This document shows, one piece after another, positions 1 to 7,642 of a DNA stretch of 27,964 nt. Origin of the DNA: CAZZNQ01 sp964655775 (GTDB taxonomy: Bacteria > Planctomycetota > Brocadiia > SM23-32). Numbering within the stretch: the stretch's first letter is position 1; each line of letters begins with the position of its first letter. Made by a program: the position numbers and the translations under genes. The notes below the pieces were generated by a model, which was not told the origin of the DNA, did no database searches, and was given only the letters and a program-made list of their open reading frames with translations. The DNA lies in assembly GCA_964655775.1 (NCBI GenBank), contig CAZZNQ010000054.1, positions 1-27,964 on the forward strand. The letters run 5' to 3'.

Positions 1-537
1 CAGGCGTCGCGCGTCCTCCTTCGCTGCCTCAGCGTAGAGCTTCGCAGCGTCGGCGTACCGCCGGAGCTCCTCCAGCGCGACGGCCCGTCCCATTCTCGCC
101 AGCCGAGCCGCTTCCGGCGAAGCCTTGCTCTCGGCCACTTCGCGGTAGGTCGCTTCCGCGGCTTCCGGGTCCTCGATGAACGCCTGGATGTCCGCCAGCT
201 TAAGCTTCAGCCACGGGGTGGCGTCGGACCTGGGTTGGTCCTGGAGCACGTCCTGGATCCGCGTCATCTGGGCGCGCAACTGGGCCTCGATCTCCGGGCT
301 GTTGAACAGCAGGTACGAGGTGTCCGGTGCGGCGGCCAGCGTCCGCCAGCCGATCGCCTCGGCGCTTGTCCTGTGCGCCGCTCGGATGTTCAGCAGTGCG
401 GTCACCAGCAGCACAACGCCCACGCCCAGCAGCACGTGCAGTCCGTAGCGCTTGATGTAGCCCCGGGTTCTCTCCCAGAGGCGCTCCAGGAGTTCGTGTT
501 CGGAAACATGGTGCTCTTCGGTCTGTTCGGTGCGCAT
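1..537 (-). CDS. Membrane-anchored tetratricopeptide-like protein, C-terminus cut off by window edge
   Basis: An open frame runs from an ATG at 537 on the minus strand to base 1 with no stop, so 179 codons are visible and the C-terminus lies outside the window. Residues 1-32 are charged and probably cytoplasmic; residues 33-51 form one hydrophobic segment. The rest is alpha-helical and rich in Ala and Glu. The last visible residues (around YADAAKLYAEAAKEDARR) look like a TPR helix. The layout of a short cytoplasmic N-terminus, one membrane helix and a periplasmic TPR domain resembles the YfgM/SecYEG-ancillary family. That resemblance is an inference, and I cannot tell it from other TPR membrane proteins without the missing end. 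The start has no clear Shine-Dalgarno, but a good promoter lies about 45 bases upstream. Confidence 0.72.
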   Translation of the reverse strand, partial: MRTEQTEEHHVSEHELLERLWERTRGYIKRYGLHVLLGVGVVLLVTALLNIRAAHRTSAEAIGWRTLAAAPDTSYLLFNSPEIEAQLRAQMTRIQDVLQDQPRSDATPWLKLKLADIQAFIEDPEAAEATYREVAESKASPEAARLARMGRAVALEELRRYADAAKLYAEAAKEDARRL

Positions 538-581
538 GGTCGGCCAACGCAAGAGTTGGGGGATCACTTCGCGAGCCTCGG

Positions 582-610
582 ATTATATGCCATGTTCGGG
601 CCGGCTGCAA
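582..610 (-). promoter_or_regulatory. Sigma-70-type promoter for the TPR-like gene
   Basis: On the minus strand, TTGCAG (610-605) and a perfect TATAAT (587-582) are separated by 17 bases. Predicted transcription start is near 575, giving a leader of about 38 nt before the ATG at 537. It diverges from the tRNA-Pro promoter about 50 bases away. Confidence 0.65.
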
Positions 611-660
611 ATCCCGCGTGGCCTTGCCTGAGGGCGCGTCACTCGCGTTGCCGGGACGCT

Positions 661-688
661 TTGCCGCCGGGACGGCTCGTGCTATAAT
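661..688 (+). promoter_or_regulatory. Sigma-70-type promoter for tRNA-Pro
   Basis: TTGCCG (661-666) and a perfect TATAAT (683-688) are separated by 16 bases. Predicted transcription start is near 695, about 14 bases before the mature tRNA 5' end. Confidence 0.7.
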
Positions 689-708
689 CGCCTGCGCGTT
701 GTGGGGGT

Positions 709-786
709 CGGGGCGTAGCGCAGCCTGGCTAGCGCGCGTGCCTTGGGAGCACGAGGTCGCCGGTTCGAATCCGGCCGCCCCGACCA
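709..786 (+). tRNA. tRNA-Pro (anticodon UGG)
   Basis: A full cloverleaf can be read. The acceptor stem CGGGGCG (709-715) pairs with CGCCCCG (776-782). The D-arm is GCGC/GCGC. The anticodon stem CGTGC/GCACG encloses the loop CTTGGGA, with anticodon TGG at 744-746. The T-arm GCCGG/CCGGC encloses TTCGAAT. The 3' CCA (784-786) is encoded. UGG reads proline codons CCA/CCG and possibly all four. The gene stands alone behind its own promoter. Confidence 0.96.
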
Positions 787-918
787 GCCTCCGTCCCGCG
801 TCCCGCGCTTTGGCGTGCAGTTGAGCGGGAGAGATGGGGAAGTGGAGGACGGCAACGAACGCCGCTCTCACCGGTCTGTCCGTGTCCGACATCGGGCGCT
901 TCTCCTGCGGTATCCTGT

Positions 919-1563
919 CTACTTTCCGCTTTCTTGGGTTGCCTCCCGCTTGGCCTGTAGCCAGTCAGGCGGAGGCGATTCCACGTCCTCGAGGCGTACG
1001 TCGACCTTCAGCCGGGTTTGATAGGGTGACCGCTGGATCTTCTCAAGATACTTGACCTGACGGATCGGATTGCCGATTTTGGCCACCGCGCCGTCCTCGT
1101 ATTCGGCTGCGAGGACCACCCAGTGCCAGTCATGCTCTGCCGAACTCCATGAGTAGTCCTTGTCCCATCTCAGACGCCGTAGTGCCGCCCTCCGTCCAAT
1201 GCGCCATATGTCCGCGGCGTCCCGCACCTCATCTGGGGTCCCAAGTTCCTTGCGAATGTCGGCCCGGCTCATACCTACGAACAGGTCGCGGTTGTACAGG
1301 AGGTAGAACATACCGACTCCCGGTTGGCTCCTGGCATGCTTGAAAGCGTAATCACGTGCGAGGTGCCGGCCCAGGGGGCCCTGCTTCTCCAACCTAGCGA
1401 GCCATCCGTGGTGTTCCCCCCCAGTCGTGTTCTGCGAGCCGCCCACATAGAACGTCAGCACAGGTCGGACCACGAGCCAGAACAGGATGCTGCACGGGAT
1501 CGCGGCGCCGACTATGAGCATCGCTTTTCGCCCTCGAAACCACCGCACGGCGACATCCTCCAT
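919..1563 (-). CDS. Hypothetical single-pass membrane protein
   Basis: This is a 214-residue protein I do not recognise as a named family. It starts with a basic segment (residues 1-13) and one hydrophobic helix (about 14-39), so most of the chain is probably extracytoplasmic. A stretch near the middle (GMSRADIRKELGTPDEV) resembles the short 'G-x-s-x-x-d-v-x-x-x-l-G-x-P' signature of SmpA/OmlA-like lipoprotein domains; this is weak similarity by eye. I chose the ATG at 1563. The frame stays open to an ATG at 1611, but the promoter -10 ends at 1618, so transcription would begin almost at 1611. The longer form would therefore need leaderless translation. Codon use looks less biased than in neighbouring housekeeping genes. 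It is not linked in an operon to anything visible. Confidence 0.6.
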   Translation of the reverse strand: MEDVAVRWFRGRKAMLIVGAAIPCSILFWLVVRPVLTFYVGGSQNTTGGEHHGWLARLEKQGPLGRHLARDYAFKHARSQPGVGMFYLLYNRDLFVGMSRADIRKELGTPDEVRDAADIWRIGRRAALRRLRWDKDYSWSSAEHDWHWVVLAAEYEDGAVAKIGNPIRQVKYLEKIQRSPYQTRLKVDVRLEDVESPPPDWLQAKREATQESGK

Positions 1564-1617
1564 CTGCGACCGTCGGCCTTCACCCGAAGGCATGCGTCCA
1601 CGTGCCCCCATGCAGCC

Positions 1618-1645
1618 ATTCTAAACGACACGGGGCATCCCGCAA
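1618..1645 (-). promoter_or_regulatory. Sigma-70-type promoter for the hypothetical membrane protein gene
   Basis: Read on the minus strand: TTGCGG (1645-1640), 16-base spacer, TAGAAT (1623-1618). The predicted start of transcription falls at about 1611, on an in-frame ATG. Confidence 0.5.
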
Positions 1646-1813
1646 GGGGTATCTCGACGCACGATAGGGCGCATCGTCCCACTTGGGGAGCCCGCTTGGC
1701 TGACCGACCTCGTCTGCATTTCCGCCAGGGCCGCTGCTGCGCACCTCAGGTCGCGTGCTGCCGCGCCCACCGCTCTTGCACAGAACACTTGACAGTACCC
1801 ACGGCCGGTAAGG
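1646..1813. other. Intergenic region with no gene seen
   Basis: Together with the flanking promoters this forms a gap of over 300 bases between the divergent hypothetical gene and cmk. It has a TTGACA at 1789-1794 but no -10 at a proper distance. I see no credible coding frame, tRNA or repeat. Confidence 0.5.
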
Positions 1814-1842
1814 TTGCGGAAGAGGCCCCTCTGTGGTATATT
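1814..1842 (+). promoter_or_regulatory. Sigma-70-type promoter for cmk-plsC
   Basis: TTGCGG (1814-1819) and TATATT (1837-1842) are separated by 17 bases. The predicted start near 1849 gives a leader of about 90 nt before cmk. Confidence 0.55.
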
Positions 1843-1940
1843 CATCTGGTGTATTCGCGCTTGCCAAGCCTGCGGACCCGATCCCTTCCATGGCGCAGCC
1901 TTGAGCCGACGGGCTCGGTTTCACGGCGGGGGGGAAGGTC

Positions 1941-2636
1941 TTGATTATTACCGTAGACGGTCCCGCAGGCGCAGGCAAGAGCACCGTGGCAAGGGAACTC
2001 GCCCGCCGGCTGGGATTCCGGTACCTGGACTCCGGCGCGATGTACCGCGCCATGACCTGGAAGGCCTTGCGGGACGGCGTGGACCTGGACGATGCAGAAG
2101 CGCTCCGACGGATGGTGCATCGAACGCGACTGGACCTGAGGCCGCGTGACGGCGCCATGAAGGTGCTATGCGACGGGCGCGACGTTACGCAGGAGATACG
2201 CAGCACGCGTGTTACAGAGAACATATTCCACCTGGCGGACGAGCCAGGTGTGCGGCGGGCCCTGATCGAGCAGCAGCGCGAGTTCGGGCGGCGTCATGAT
2301 CTGGTCACCGAAGGACGCGACCAGGGGACCGATGTCTTCCCCGATGCGGACGTGAAGTTCTACCTGGATGCGAGCGTCGAGGAACGTGCCCGCCGGCGCC
2401 TTCAGGACCTGTCGCCGAGCGAACGCACTGCCTCCCTGGACTCGGTCCGGCGGCAGATCGCCACACGGGATGCCAAGGACAGCGCGAGGCCGATGGGTGC
2501 GTTGCGCAAACGCGAAGACATGATAGTGGTGGACAGCACGGACCTGTCGGTCGACGAAGTCGTCGAACGTATGCTCGTGGAGATCGAGCGCCGTTCGGAC
2601 GGCGCAGGACGGAATCCGGGGCCGACACTTGCGTGA
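1941..2636 (+). CDS. cmk: Cytidylate kinase (CMP/dCMP kinase)
   Basis: Cytosolic enzyme that phosphorylates CMP and dCMP with ATP for nucleic acid and CDP-lipid precursors. The 231-residue length is normal for the family. The P-loop GPAGAGKST lies at residues 7-15 and the CMP-site motif LDSGAMYR at 29-36. A later EGRDQGTDVFPDAD segment matches the family's EGRDxGTxVFPxA signature, and an Arg-rich lid (EERARRRL) follows. The start is TTG: it places the standard MIITVDGPAG N-terminus at the right point, and a GGAAGG ribosome-binding site sits just upstream. It overlaps plsC by 8 bases, and rpsA follows; cmk-plsC-rpsA is a recurrent bacterial gene order. Confidence 0.96.
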   Translation: MIITVDGPAGAGKSTVARELARRLGFRYLDSGAMYRAMTWKALRDGVDLDDAEALRRMVHRTRLDLRPRDGAMKVLCDGRDVTQEIRSTRVTENIFHLADEPGVRRALIEQQREFGRRHDLVTEGRDQGTDVFPDADVKFYLDASVEERARRRLQDLSPSERTASLDSVRRQIATRDAKDSARPMGALRKREDMIVVDSTDLSVDEVVERMLVEIERRSDGAGRNPGPTLA

Positions 2637-3264
2637 GGGATCGCCGGCACAGATTCGCTTTTACACCGCCTGCAAGCGGATGGCCGGCTTTGGTATCGCG
2701 TGCCTGACGGGAGTCAGGCACTTCCGCGTCCCGGACCCGGAGCAGATCTCGGGCGGGATGCTACTTGCATCGAACCACCAGAGCTTTCTGGACCCGGTTC
2801 TGGTGGGCATGGTCTTCCGGGAGCCGATTCACTTCCTGGCCCGGAAGACGCTCTTTGAAGTGCCGGCGTTCGGCTGGATGATCGACAACCTGAACGCGCA
2901 TCCTGTGGTGCGGGAAAGCGCCGACACACGGGCGTTGCTCACCATGCTGAAGGTGCTCCGAGGCGGCGGGAAGCTGCTGATGTTCCCGGAAGGCACCCGG
3001 ACGCGCGACGGTTCGTTAGCGGAGTTCAAGACCGGTGCGGCTGCCGTTGCGTTGCGAGTGGGTGTACCGGTGATGCCGGTGTGCGTCGAGGGCGCGTTCG
3101 AGGCATGGCCGCGCACGCGCGCGCTGCCGCGTCCGGCGCGGATAGCGGTGGCGTTCGGCGAGCTGATAGACGGGGCCGGTGACAGCGCGGAATCACTGAC
3201 TAACCGCGTCCGCGGCGAGGTCGTACGCATGCAGAAGAGACTGCGACGGATCATTGACGGCTGA
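2629..3264 (+). CDS. plsC: 1-acyl-sn-glycerol-3-phosphate acyltransferase (PlsC family)
   Basis: Membrane-associated acyltransferase expected to convert lysophosphatidic acid to phosphatidic acid in phospholipid synthesis. The catalytic HX4D motif is seen as H50-D55 (NHQSFLD). The acyl-acceptor motif FPEGTRTRDG spans residues 119-128, and PVMPVCVEGA follows as block IV. The length of 211 residues fits the compact bacterial type. The TTG start at 2629 overlaps the cmk stop by 8 bases and suggests translational coupling. An ATG at residue 18 is a possible alternative but would remove part of the N-terminal helix. The family includes other glycerolipid acyltransferases, so the exact acceptor is inferred. 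Confidence 0.88.
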   Translation: MREGSPAQIRFYTACKRMAGFGIACLTGVRHFRVPDPEQISGGMLLASNHQSFLDPVLVGMVFREPIHFLARKTLFEVPAFGWMIDNLNAHPVVRESADTRALLTMLKVLRGGGKLLMFPEGTRTRDGSLAEFKTGAAAVALRVGVPVMPVCVEGAFEAWPRTRALPRPARIAVAFGELIDGAGDSAESLTNRVRGEVVRMQKRLRRIIDG

Positions 3265-3327
3265 AGGGGCGGGCGCGGACCTGGCCCGTCGGAGGGCCGT
3301 TCACGATAGGAATGGAGGCAAGAAGGA

Positions 3328-3374
3328 GGGCGGCGCAGGGTCGGCCTGCAGGCTGCCGCGTTAAGGCGCCGCCC
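3328..3374 (+). promoter_or_regulatory. Inverted repeat in the rpsA leader
   Basis: GGGCGGCGC (3328-3336) is perfectly complementary to GCGCCGCCC (3366-3374), and a GCCTGCAGGC palindrome lies between them. The structure sits about 50 bases before the rpsA start and has no T-run, so it is not a typical terminator. A role in S1 autoregulation is speculation. No convincing promoter was found in the 160-base plsC-rpsA gap. Confidence 0.4.
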
Positions 3375-3424
3375 GTGACACAGGAACGGGCATACTTTTC
3401 TTCACTGACTCTAAGGTAAGCAAG

Positions 3425-5554
3425 ATGGCAAAAAGGGATGTGCTGGCCGATTTCGGCATCAGCACCGATGAAATCGAGAAGGAACTCCAGCAGTCGCTGC
3501 ACGGCTTGAGCGGCGAGGAACTGGAGAAGAACCTTGACGAATCCGTCAAGGAATTCACAGTTAACACGATACTGGAAGGCCGCGTGGTCGGCGTCTACGG
3601 TGACGACGTTATGGTGGACATCGGCTACAAGAGCGAGGGCGAAGTGGCCCGCCACGAATGGGAGCACGGTGAGGAGGTCCGCGTGGGCGACCCCGTCGAA
3701 GTGCTTCTGGAGGCCGTGGAGGACGATTCCGGCCTCGTGCGGCTCTCGAAGCGCAAAGCGGACCGCATCCGCAACTGGGAGCGCGTCGTCACCCGGTACG
3801 AAGAGGGCGACGTGGTCACCGGCACCGTGATGCGCAAGATCAAGGGCGGCCTGCTGGTGGACATCGGCGTGCCGGTGTTCCTGCCGGCCAGCCAGGTGGA
3901 CACGCGCCGTCCCGGCGAGATAGCCGACTACATCGGGCAGCGGCTGACCTGCAAGATCCTGAAAATCGATCAGGACCGCCGCAATATCGTAGTGTCGCGC
4001 CGACAACTCATCGAAGGCCAGCGTGACCGCATGAAGGGCCGCATGTTCGAAAGGCTCGAAGCCGGGCAGATACGGCCGGGCAAGGTCAAGAACATCCTGG
4101 ACTTCGGCGCGTTCGTGGACCTGGGCGGTATCGACGGCCTGCTTCACATCACCGACATGAGCTGGGGCCGCATCAGTCACCCCAGCGAGATGGTCGCCAT
4201 AGACGACCTGATCGAGGTGATGGTGCTGGACGTGAACGTCGAGCGCGAGCGCGTAGCCCTGGGCTTGAAGCAGAAGACGCCGAGCCCGTGGGAGAACATC
4301 GGGGAGAAGTACCCCGTCGGTTCCGAGGTCAGCGGCGAGGTCGTCAACCTCGTCAACTACGGCGCTTTCGTCAAGCTCGAAGAGGGCGTCGAGGGCCTGG
4401 TGCACATCAGCGAGATGTCCTGGACGCGCCGCATCAATCACCCGAGCGAAGTGGTGGCCATCGGCGACATCGTGGACGTTGTGGTGCTGGGCATCAACAA
4501 GGAGAAGGAAGAGATCAGTTTGGGGATGAAGCAAACCGAGCAGAACCCCTGGGAACTGGTCGAGCAGAACTACCCGGCGGGGACCGAGGTGGTCGGTCGC
4601 GTGCGCAACTTGACCAACTACGGGGCCTTCATCGAGATCGAGGAAGGCATCGACGGGCTGCTGCACATCAGCGACATGTCCTGGACGCGCAAGGTCTCGC
4701 ATCCCAGCGAGATTCTGCAGAAGGGCGACACCGTCAAGACGATGGTCCTGGAGGTGGATCCCCAGAAGCGGCGCGTCGCATTGGGTCTGAAGCAGCTTGA
4801 GAAGGACCCGTGGCAGGACGAGATCCCGGCCCGGTACCGCTCCGGCGACCTGGTGCGCGGCGTCATCACCAAGCTCACCAGCTTCGGCGCCTTCGTCGAG
4901 CTGGAAGACGGGCTTGAGGGACTGCTGCACATCAGCGAACTGAGCGAGCAGAAGATTCCCTCGCCCGAGGAGATCGTGGACGTCGGCGACGTGGTGGACG
5001 TGCGCGTGATCCGGGTGGATTCCGACGGCCGCAAGATCGGACTCAGCCTGAAGTCCGACATGCCGGCCGAGGAAGAGGAAGAAGGACCGCGCATCGTCAT
5101 CCGCAGCGACGAGATCGAAGAGGCCGAGAATCCGGACGAGCTCGTGGAGAGCGCGCTTGAGGAGGCCCCCCAACTCGACCGCGAAGCGGAGGAGCCCGCG
5201 GACCAGGCATCCGGCGGCAAGGCCGAGTCTTCGCTGAACATCCCCACCAGTGTGGTATCCAGCGAGGAGGAGGCGGAGGAGACTCCGGACCAACCCGAAC
5301 CGGAGGCATCCGCTGAGGAGGAGGCTTCGGCCGAACCCGAATCGGAGGCGTCCGTTGAGGAGGAGACTCCGACCGAACCCGAACCGGATGAGCCGGCTGA
5401 GGAGGAGGCGGAGCCTGCCGACGAACAGCCCGAGGCCGAGGCCGAAGTCGAACCGGAGGCGCAAGCGCCGGTTGACGAAGCCCCGGCGGCAGAGGAGCTT
5501 GCCGAAGAGGAGCCGGCGGACGACGCCGACACCGACACCGACGAAGAGCGGTAG
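3425..5554 (+). CDS. rpsA: Ribosomal protein S1, six S1 domains plus long acidic tail
   Basis: RNA-binding 30S protein that helps capture and unfold mRNA for initiation. An N-terminal segment of about 45 residues is followed by six S1/OB-fold domains at about 46-112, 126-196, 212-281, 297-367, 384-454 and 472-541. Domains 3-6 share the strong 'GAFV-L-G-x-G-LLHISxMSW' pattern. Residues 545-709 form a very acidic Glu/Pro/Ala-rich tail with internal repeats. Total length is 709 residues, against about 557 in Escherichia coli; the six domains themselves are of ordinary size, and the tail accounts for the excess. The ATG at 3425 has a weak AAGGTAAG upstream. The gene follows cmk-plsC and ends before a strong terminator. 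Confidence 0.96.
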   Translation: MAKRDVLADFGISTDEIEKELQQSLHGLSGEELEKNLDESVKEFTVNTILEGRVVGVYGDDVMVDIGYKSEGEVARHEWEHGEEVRVGDPVEVLLEAVEDDSGLVRLSKRKADRIRNWERVVTRYEEGDVVTGTVMRKIKGGLLVDIGVPVFLPASQVDTRRPGEIADYIGQRLTCKILKIDQDRRNIVVSRRQLIEGQRDRMKGRMFERLEAGQIRPGKVKNILDFGAFVDLGGIDGLLHITDMSWGRISHPSEMVAIDDLIEVMVLDVNVERERVALGLKQKTPSPWENIGEKYPVGSEVSGEVVNLVNYGAFVKLEEGVEGLVHISEMSWTRRINHPSEVVAIGDIVDVVVLGINKEKEEISLGMKQTEQNPWELVEQNYPAGTEVVGRVRNLTNYGAFIEIEEGIDGLLHISDMSWTRKVSHPSEILQKGDTVKTMVLEVDPQKRRVALGLKQLEKDPWQDEIPARYRSGDLVRGVITKLTSFGAFVELEDGLEGLLHISELSEQKIPSPEEIVDVGDVVDVRVIRVDSDGRKIGLSLKSDMPAEEEEEGPRIVIRSDEIEEAENPDELVESALEEAPQLDREAEEPADQASGGKAESSLNIPTSVVSSEEEAEETPDQPEPEASAEEEASAEPESEASVEEETPTEPEPDEPAEEEAEPADEQPEAEAEVEPEAQAPVDEAPAAEELAEEEPADDADTDTDEER
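5264..5410 (+). repeat. In-frame tandem repeat in the S1 acidic tail
   Basis: Units begin at 5264 (51 bases), 5315 (42 bases) and 5357 (42 bases), with a partial fourth from 5399. Each opens with GAGGAGGAG and contains a (G)CCGAACCCGAA-type core. They encode units such as EEEASAEPESEASV and EEETPTEPEPDEPA. All lengths are multiples of three, so copy-number change would keep the frame. Confidence 0.75.
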
Positions 5555-5586
5555 CCGGCAGGCGCTGCTCAAGTGCGGAAGGAACG

Positions 5587-5626
5587 AAACCCTCGCCCCG
5601 GCCATTGACGCCGGGAGCGGGGGTTT
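5587..5626 (+). terminator. Intrinsic terminator after rpsA
   Basis: AAACCCTCGCCCCGGC (5587-5602) pairs with GCCGGGAGCGGGGGTTT (5610-5626) across a 7-base loop. The descending arm ends in TTT, followed by CCTATT. It lies 32 bases after the rpsA stop and before apt, so apt probably depends on read-through or its own promoter. Confidence 0.75.
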
Positions 5627-5712
5627 CCTATTGTGATGGCGCCGATCACGTATGTATGCGTGTCAGCAGGCACGGCAGATCGCCGCTGTTCTTCAGGAAA
5701 GGACCGTCGGGC

Positions 5713-6234
5713 ATGGAACTGAAGGATCACATCCGAACCATTCCGGATTTCCCCATCGAAGGCGTCAACTTCATCGACATCACCACCCTCCTCAAGGAGC
5801 CCGCCGCCTTCCGCGAAGCGGTGGACGAACTGGTCGCCGCCTTCCAGGACGACGAGATCCATCACGTGGTTGCGGCGGAGGCCCGGGGCTTCATCCTGGG
5901 AGGCGCCCTCGCCTACAAGCTCGATGCCGGTTTCATTCCCATCCGCAAGCCCGGCAAGCTTCCCGCCAGGACGGTGGAGCAGACCTACGAGCTGGAATAC
6001 GGCAGCGACACGCTCTGCATGCATCGCGACGCCATTGAACCGGGCGACAAGGTGCTGGTGCTGGACGACCTGCTCGCCACGGGCGGCACCGTCAATGCTT
6101 GCTGCGAGCTGGTGGAGGGCCTGGGCGGCGTGATTGTGGCGTGCGCCTTCATGGTGGAGTTGAGCTTCCTGAACGGCCGCAGCCGCCTGAAGGACCGGCG
6201 CATAGTGTCATTGGTCCAGTACGAGAGCGAGTAG
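5713..6234 (+). CDS. apt: Adenine phosphoribosyltransferase
   Basis: Cytosolic purine-salvage enzyme that makes AMP from adenine and PRPP. The product is 173 residues, the usual size. It shows AEARGFILGGALAY (about 55-68), the family segment IPIRKPGKLP (75-84) and the PRPP-binding loop VLVLDDLLATGGT (114-126). The ATG at 5713 is chosen because it gives the standard N-terminus (MELKDHIRTIPDFP) and has AGGAAAGGA at a proper distance. An in-frame upstream start would add 36 unrelated residues reaching back into the terminator. It converges on the beta-helix gene 16 bases away. Confidence 0.96.
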   Translation: MELKDHIRTIPDFPIEGVNFIDITTLLKEPAAFREAVDELVAAFQDDEIHHVVAAEARGFILGGALAYKLDAGFIPIRKPGKLPARTVEQTYELEYGSDTLCMHRDAIEPGDKVLVLDDLLATGGTVNACCELVEGLGGVIVACAFMVELSFLNGRSRLKDRRIVSLVQYESE

Positions 6235-6250
6235 GCCGCGAGCCACGCTC

Positions 6251-7621
6251 CTATTCAAGAACGTTGTCGCTCGCTCCGGAATCGTCGACCACGGCGTCCT
6301 GCGGGTGCCCCTCCATGACGTTTCCCGTCATGGTCACGCCCGAGACGCCCGGGCCGAGGTACACCGCATTCACCTGGCGGCGCCGATCTCCCTTACGCGT
6401 CTCGCGTATCACGTTGCGCTCCAGCAGCAGGTCGCGCGTGATACCGTTCACGAACACGCCGGCGTAAAGGAGTTCGGCGCGTTTCTCGTCGTGGAAATGC
6501 TGGGGGACTTCGTCCCAAGGCCGGCCGTTGTTCTCGATCACATTCCCACGCAGGACGTTGCCATGGGCGCCGTTTGCCTCCGTCTTCGTGCGGAAACAGA
6601 TCCCGTGCTTGGAGTTCTCGTAGACGTGGTTGCCCTCGATCAGGTTGTCCGTGTCCTTGTGGCCTATCGAGATGCCGTTGCGGTGCAGGCTGTAGCCGTT
6701 GTGATGGATCTCGTTGTCCCGGAATATGCCTTCCCGCACGCCCCAGCACAGGTAGAGGCCGTCCGATCCGTTGTCGTGCAGATCGCAGCCGATGCACTGT
6801 GCCCAGGGGCTGTGGCTGCCGAAATGCACGCCGTGGTGCGTGTTGTCGAACGACTCGCAGTTCTCCACGGTGATGTGTTCGCTGGGTTCGGCCAGAATGC
6901 CGTCCCCCAGGGCGCCGCTCACGGTCACGTTGCGCACGGTGCAGCGCTTGCACAAAGTCAGCATCACCCCGCCGATGCGGACGCTTTCGATGCCGGTCAG
7001 GTCGTCCGCGGAGGCATCGACGGTGAAACCGTCCACCACGGCGTCTTCGACCTCGTATCCGCGGATCATGGCGAAGTAGTTCACGAGCAGGCTGTCGCCG
7101 CCCGCGGTGTAGTTGGCGAAGTTGTAGTTGTTGGTATAGAGAACTCCGTCCTTGATGCGCGTGATGGTCAGGGGCGGCCTGGGACCGGGTCCTCCGCGCC
7201 GGCCGCGCAGCATCACGCCCATCCCCGCTCGGAAGTCGGAGGCGTCCACCGGCGTGATTTGCTTCTGCCCGATGTCGGCGTCCACGGCAAGACCGCTACG
7301 GACCATCGGTGCGCGCCGGAGGATGGTGCCCTCCCGGTCGCCCACAAGGCGCACGCCCGAGCGGAGGTGAATGGAATCGAGGAGCACATACTCGCCGGGA
7401 AGCACCTTCACGGTGCCGCCGCCCCGGCTGGCCATTGCGTCCAGGGCGATCTGGATGGCGCGATTGTCCGTGCCGACCACGTCGGCGTCCTTCGGTCCCA
7501 CTGTGATGAGCCGCGCGGGCTCAACTACCGGTTGGGTCTGCATTGCTTTTGCTCCCAAAGAGCCTGCCGCGAGCAGCACAAGCAGGGCACACGCGCGGCG
7601 GATTGCGTTCGATGCGATCAT
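6251..7621 (-). CDS. Secreted right-handed parallel beta-helix protein (pectate-lyase-like fold)
   Basis: A 456-residue protein with a signal peptide (about residues 1-26: basic start, hydrophobic core, AKA cleavage site), so probably exported. The first domain after the signal (DNRAIQIALDAMASRGGGTV, then VKVLPGEYVL) matches the 'n-region plus first coil' pattern of Pectate_lyase_3-like proteins. The rest is a run of short coils with the N-G-I / N-x-I / 'V-x-N-x-F' periodicity of PbH1/NosD-type repeats. Such proteins include polysaccharide lyases, hydrolases and epimerases, but I cannot assign a substrate or catalytic residues. It is the last gene of a minus-strand run, 21 bases after the second beta-helix gene, with a weak ribosome-binding site. 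Confidence 0.82.
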   Translation of the reverse strand: MIASNAIRRACALLVLLAAGSLGAKAMQTQPVVEPARLITVGPKDADVVGTDNRAIQIALDAMASRGGGTVKVLPGEYVLLDSIHLRSGVRLVGDREGTILRRAPMVRSGLAVDADIGQKQITPVDASDFRAGMGVMLRGRRGGPGPRPPLTITRIKDGVLYTNNYNFANYTAGGDSLLVNYFAMIRGYEVEDAVVDGFTVDASADDLTGIESVRIGGVMLTLCKRCTVRNVTVSGALGDGILAEPSEHITVENCESFDNTHHGVHFGSHSPWAQCIGCDLHDNGSDGLYLCWGVREGIFRDNEIHHNGYSLHRNGISIGHKDTDNLIEGNHVYENSKHGICFRTKTEANGAHGNVLRGNVIENNGRPWDEVPQHFHDEKRAELLYAGVFVNGITRDLLLERNVIRETRKGDRRRQVNAVYLGPGVSGVTMTGNVMEGHPQDAVVDDSGASDNVLE

Positions 7622-7642
7622 GGTCTCAGAGCCTTGGACCGA

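Noticed and set aside
200..892. 230-codon minus-strand frame covering the tRNA-Pro locus
   Set aside because: It runs through a tRNA gene and two promoters; the alternate minus-strand frame from 537 has a sensible membrane/TPR protein instead.
1789..1794. TTGACA as a possible -35 for cmk
   Set aside because: The TATATT at 1837 is 42 bases away, and no -10 lies 16-18 bases downstream; TTGCGG at 1814 has the correct spacing.
3251..5605. 784-codon open frame on the minus strand across rpsA
   Set aside because: It mirrors the S1 gene codon for codon; the Leu/Arg/Gly-rich product reflects the complement of Glu-rich repeats. The plus strand encodes a clear six-domain S1.
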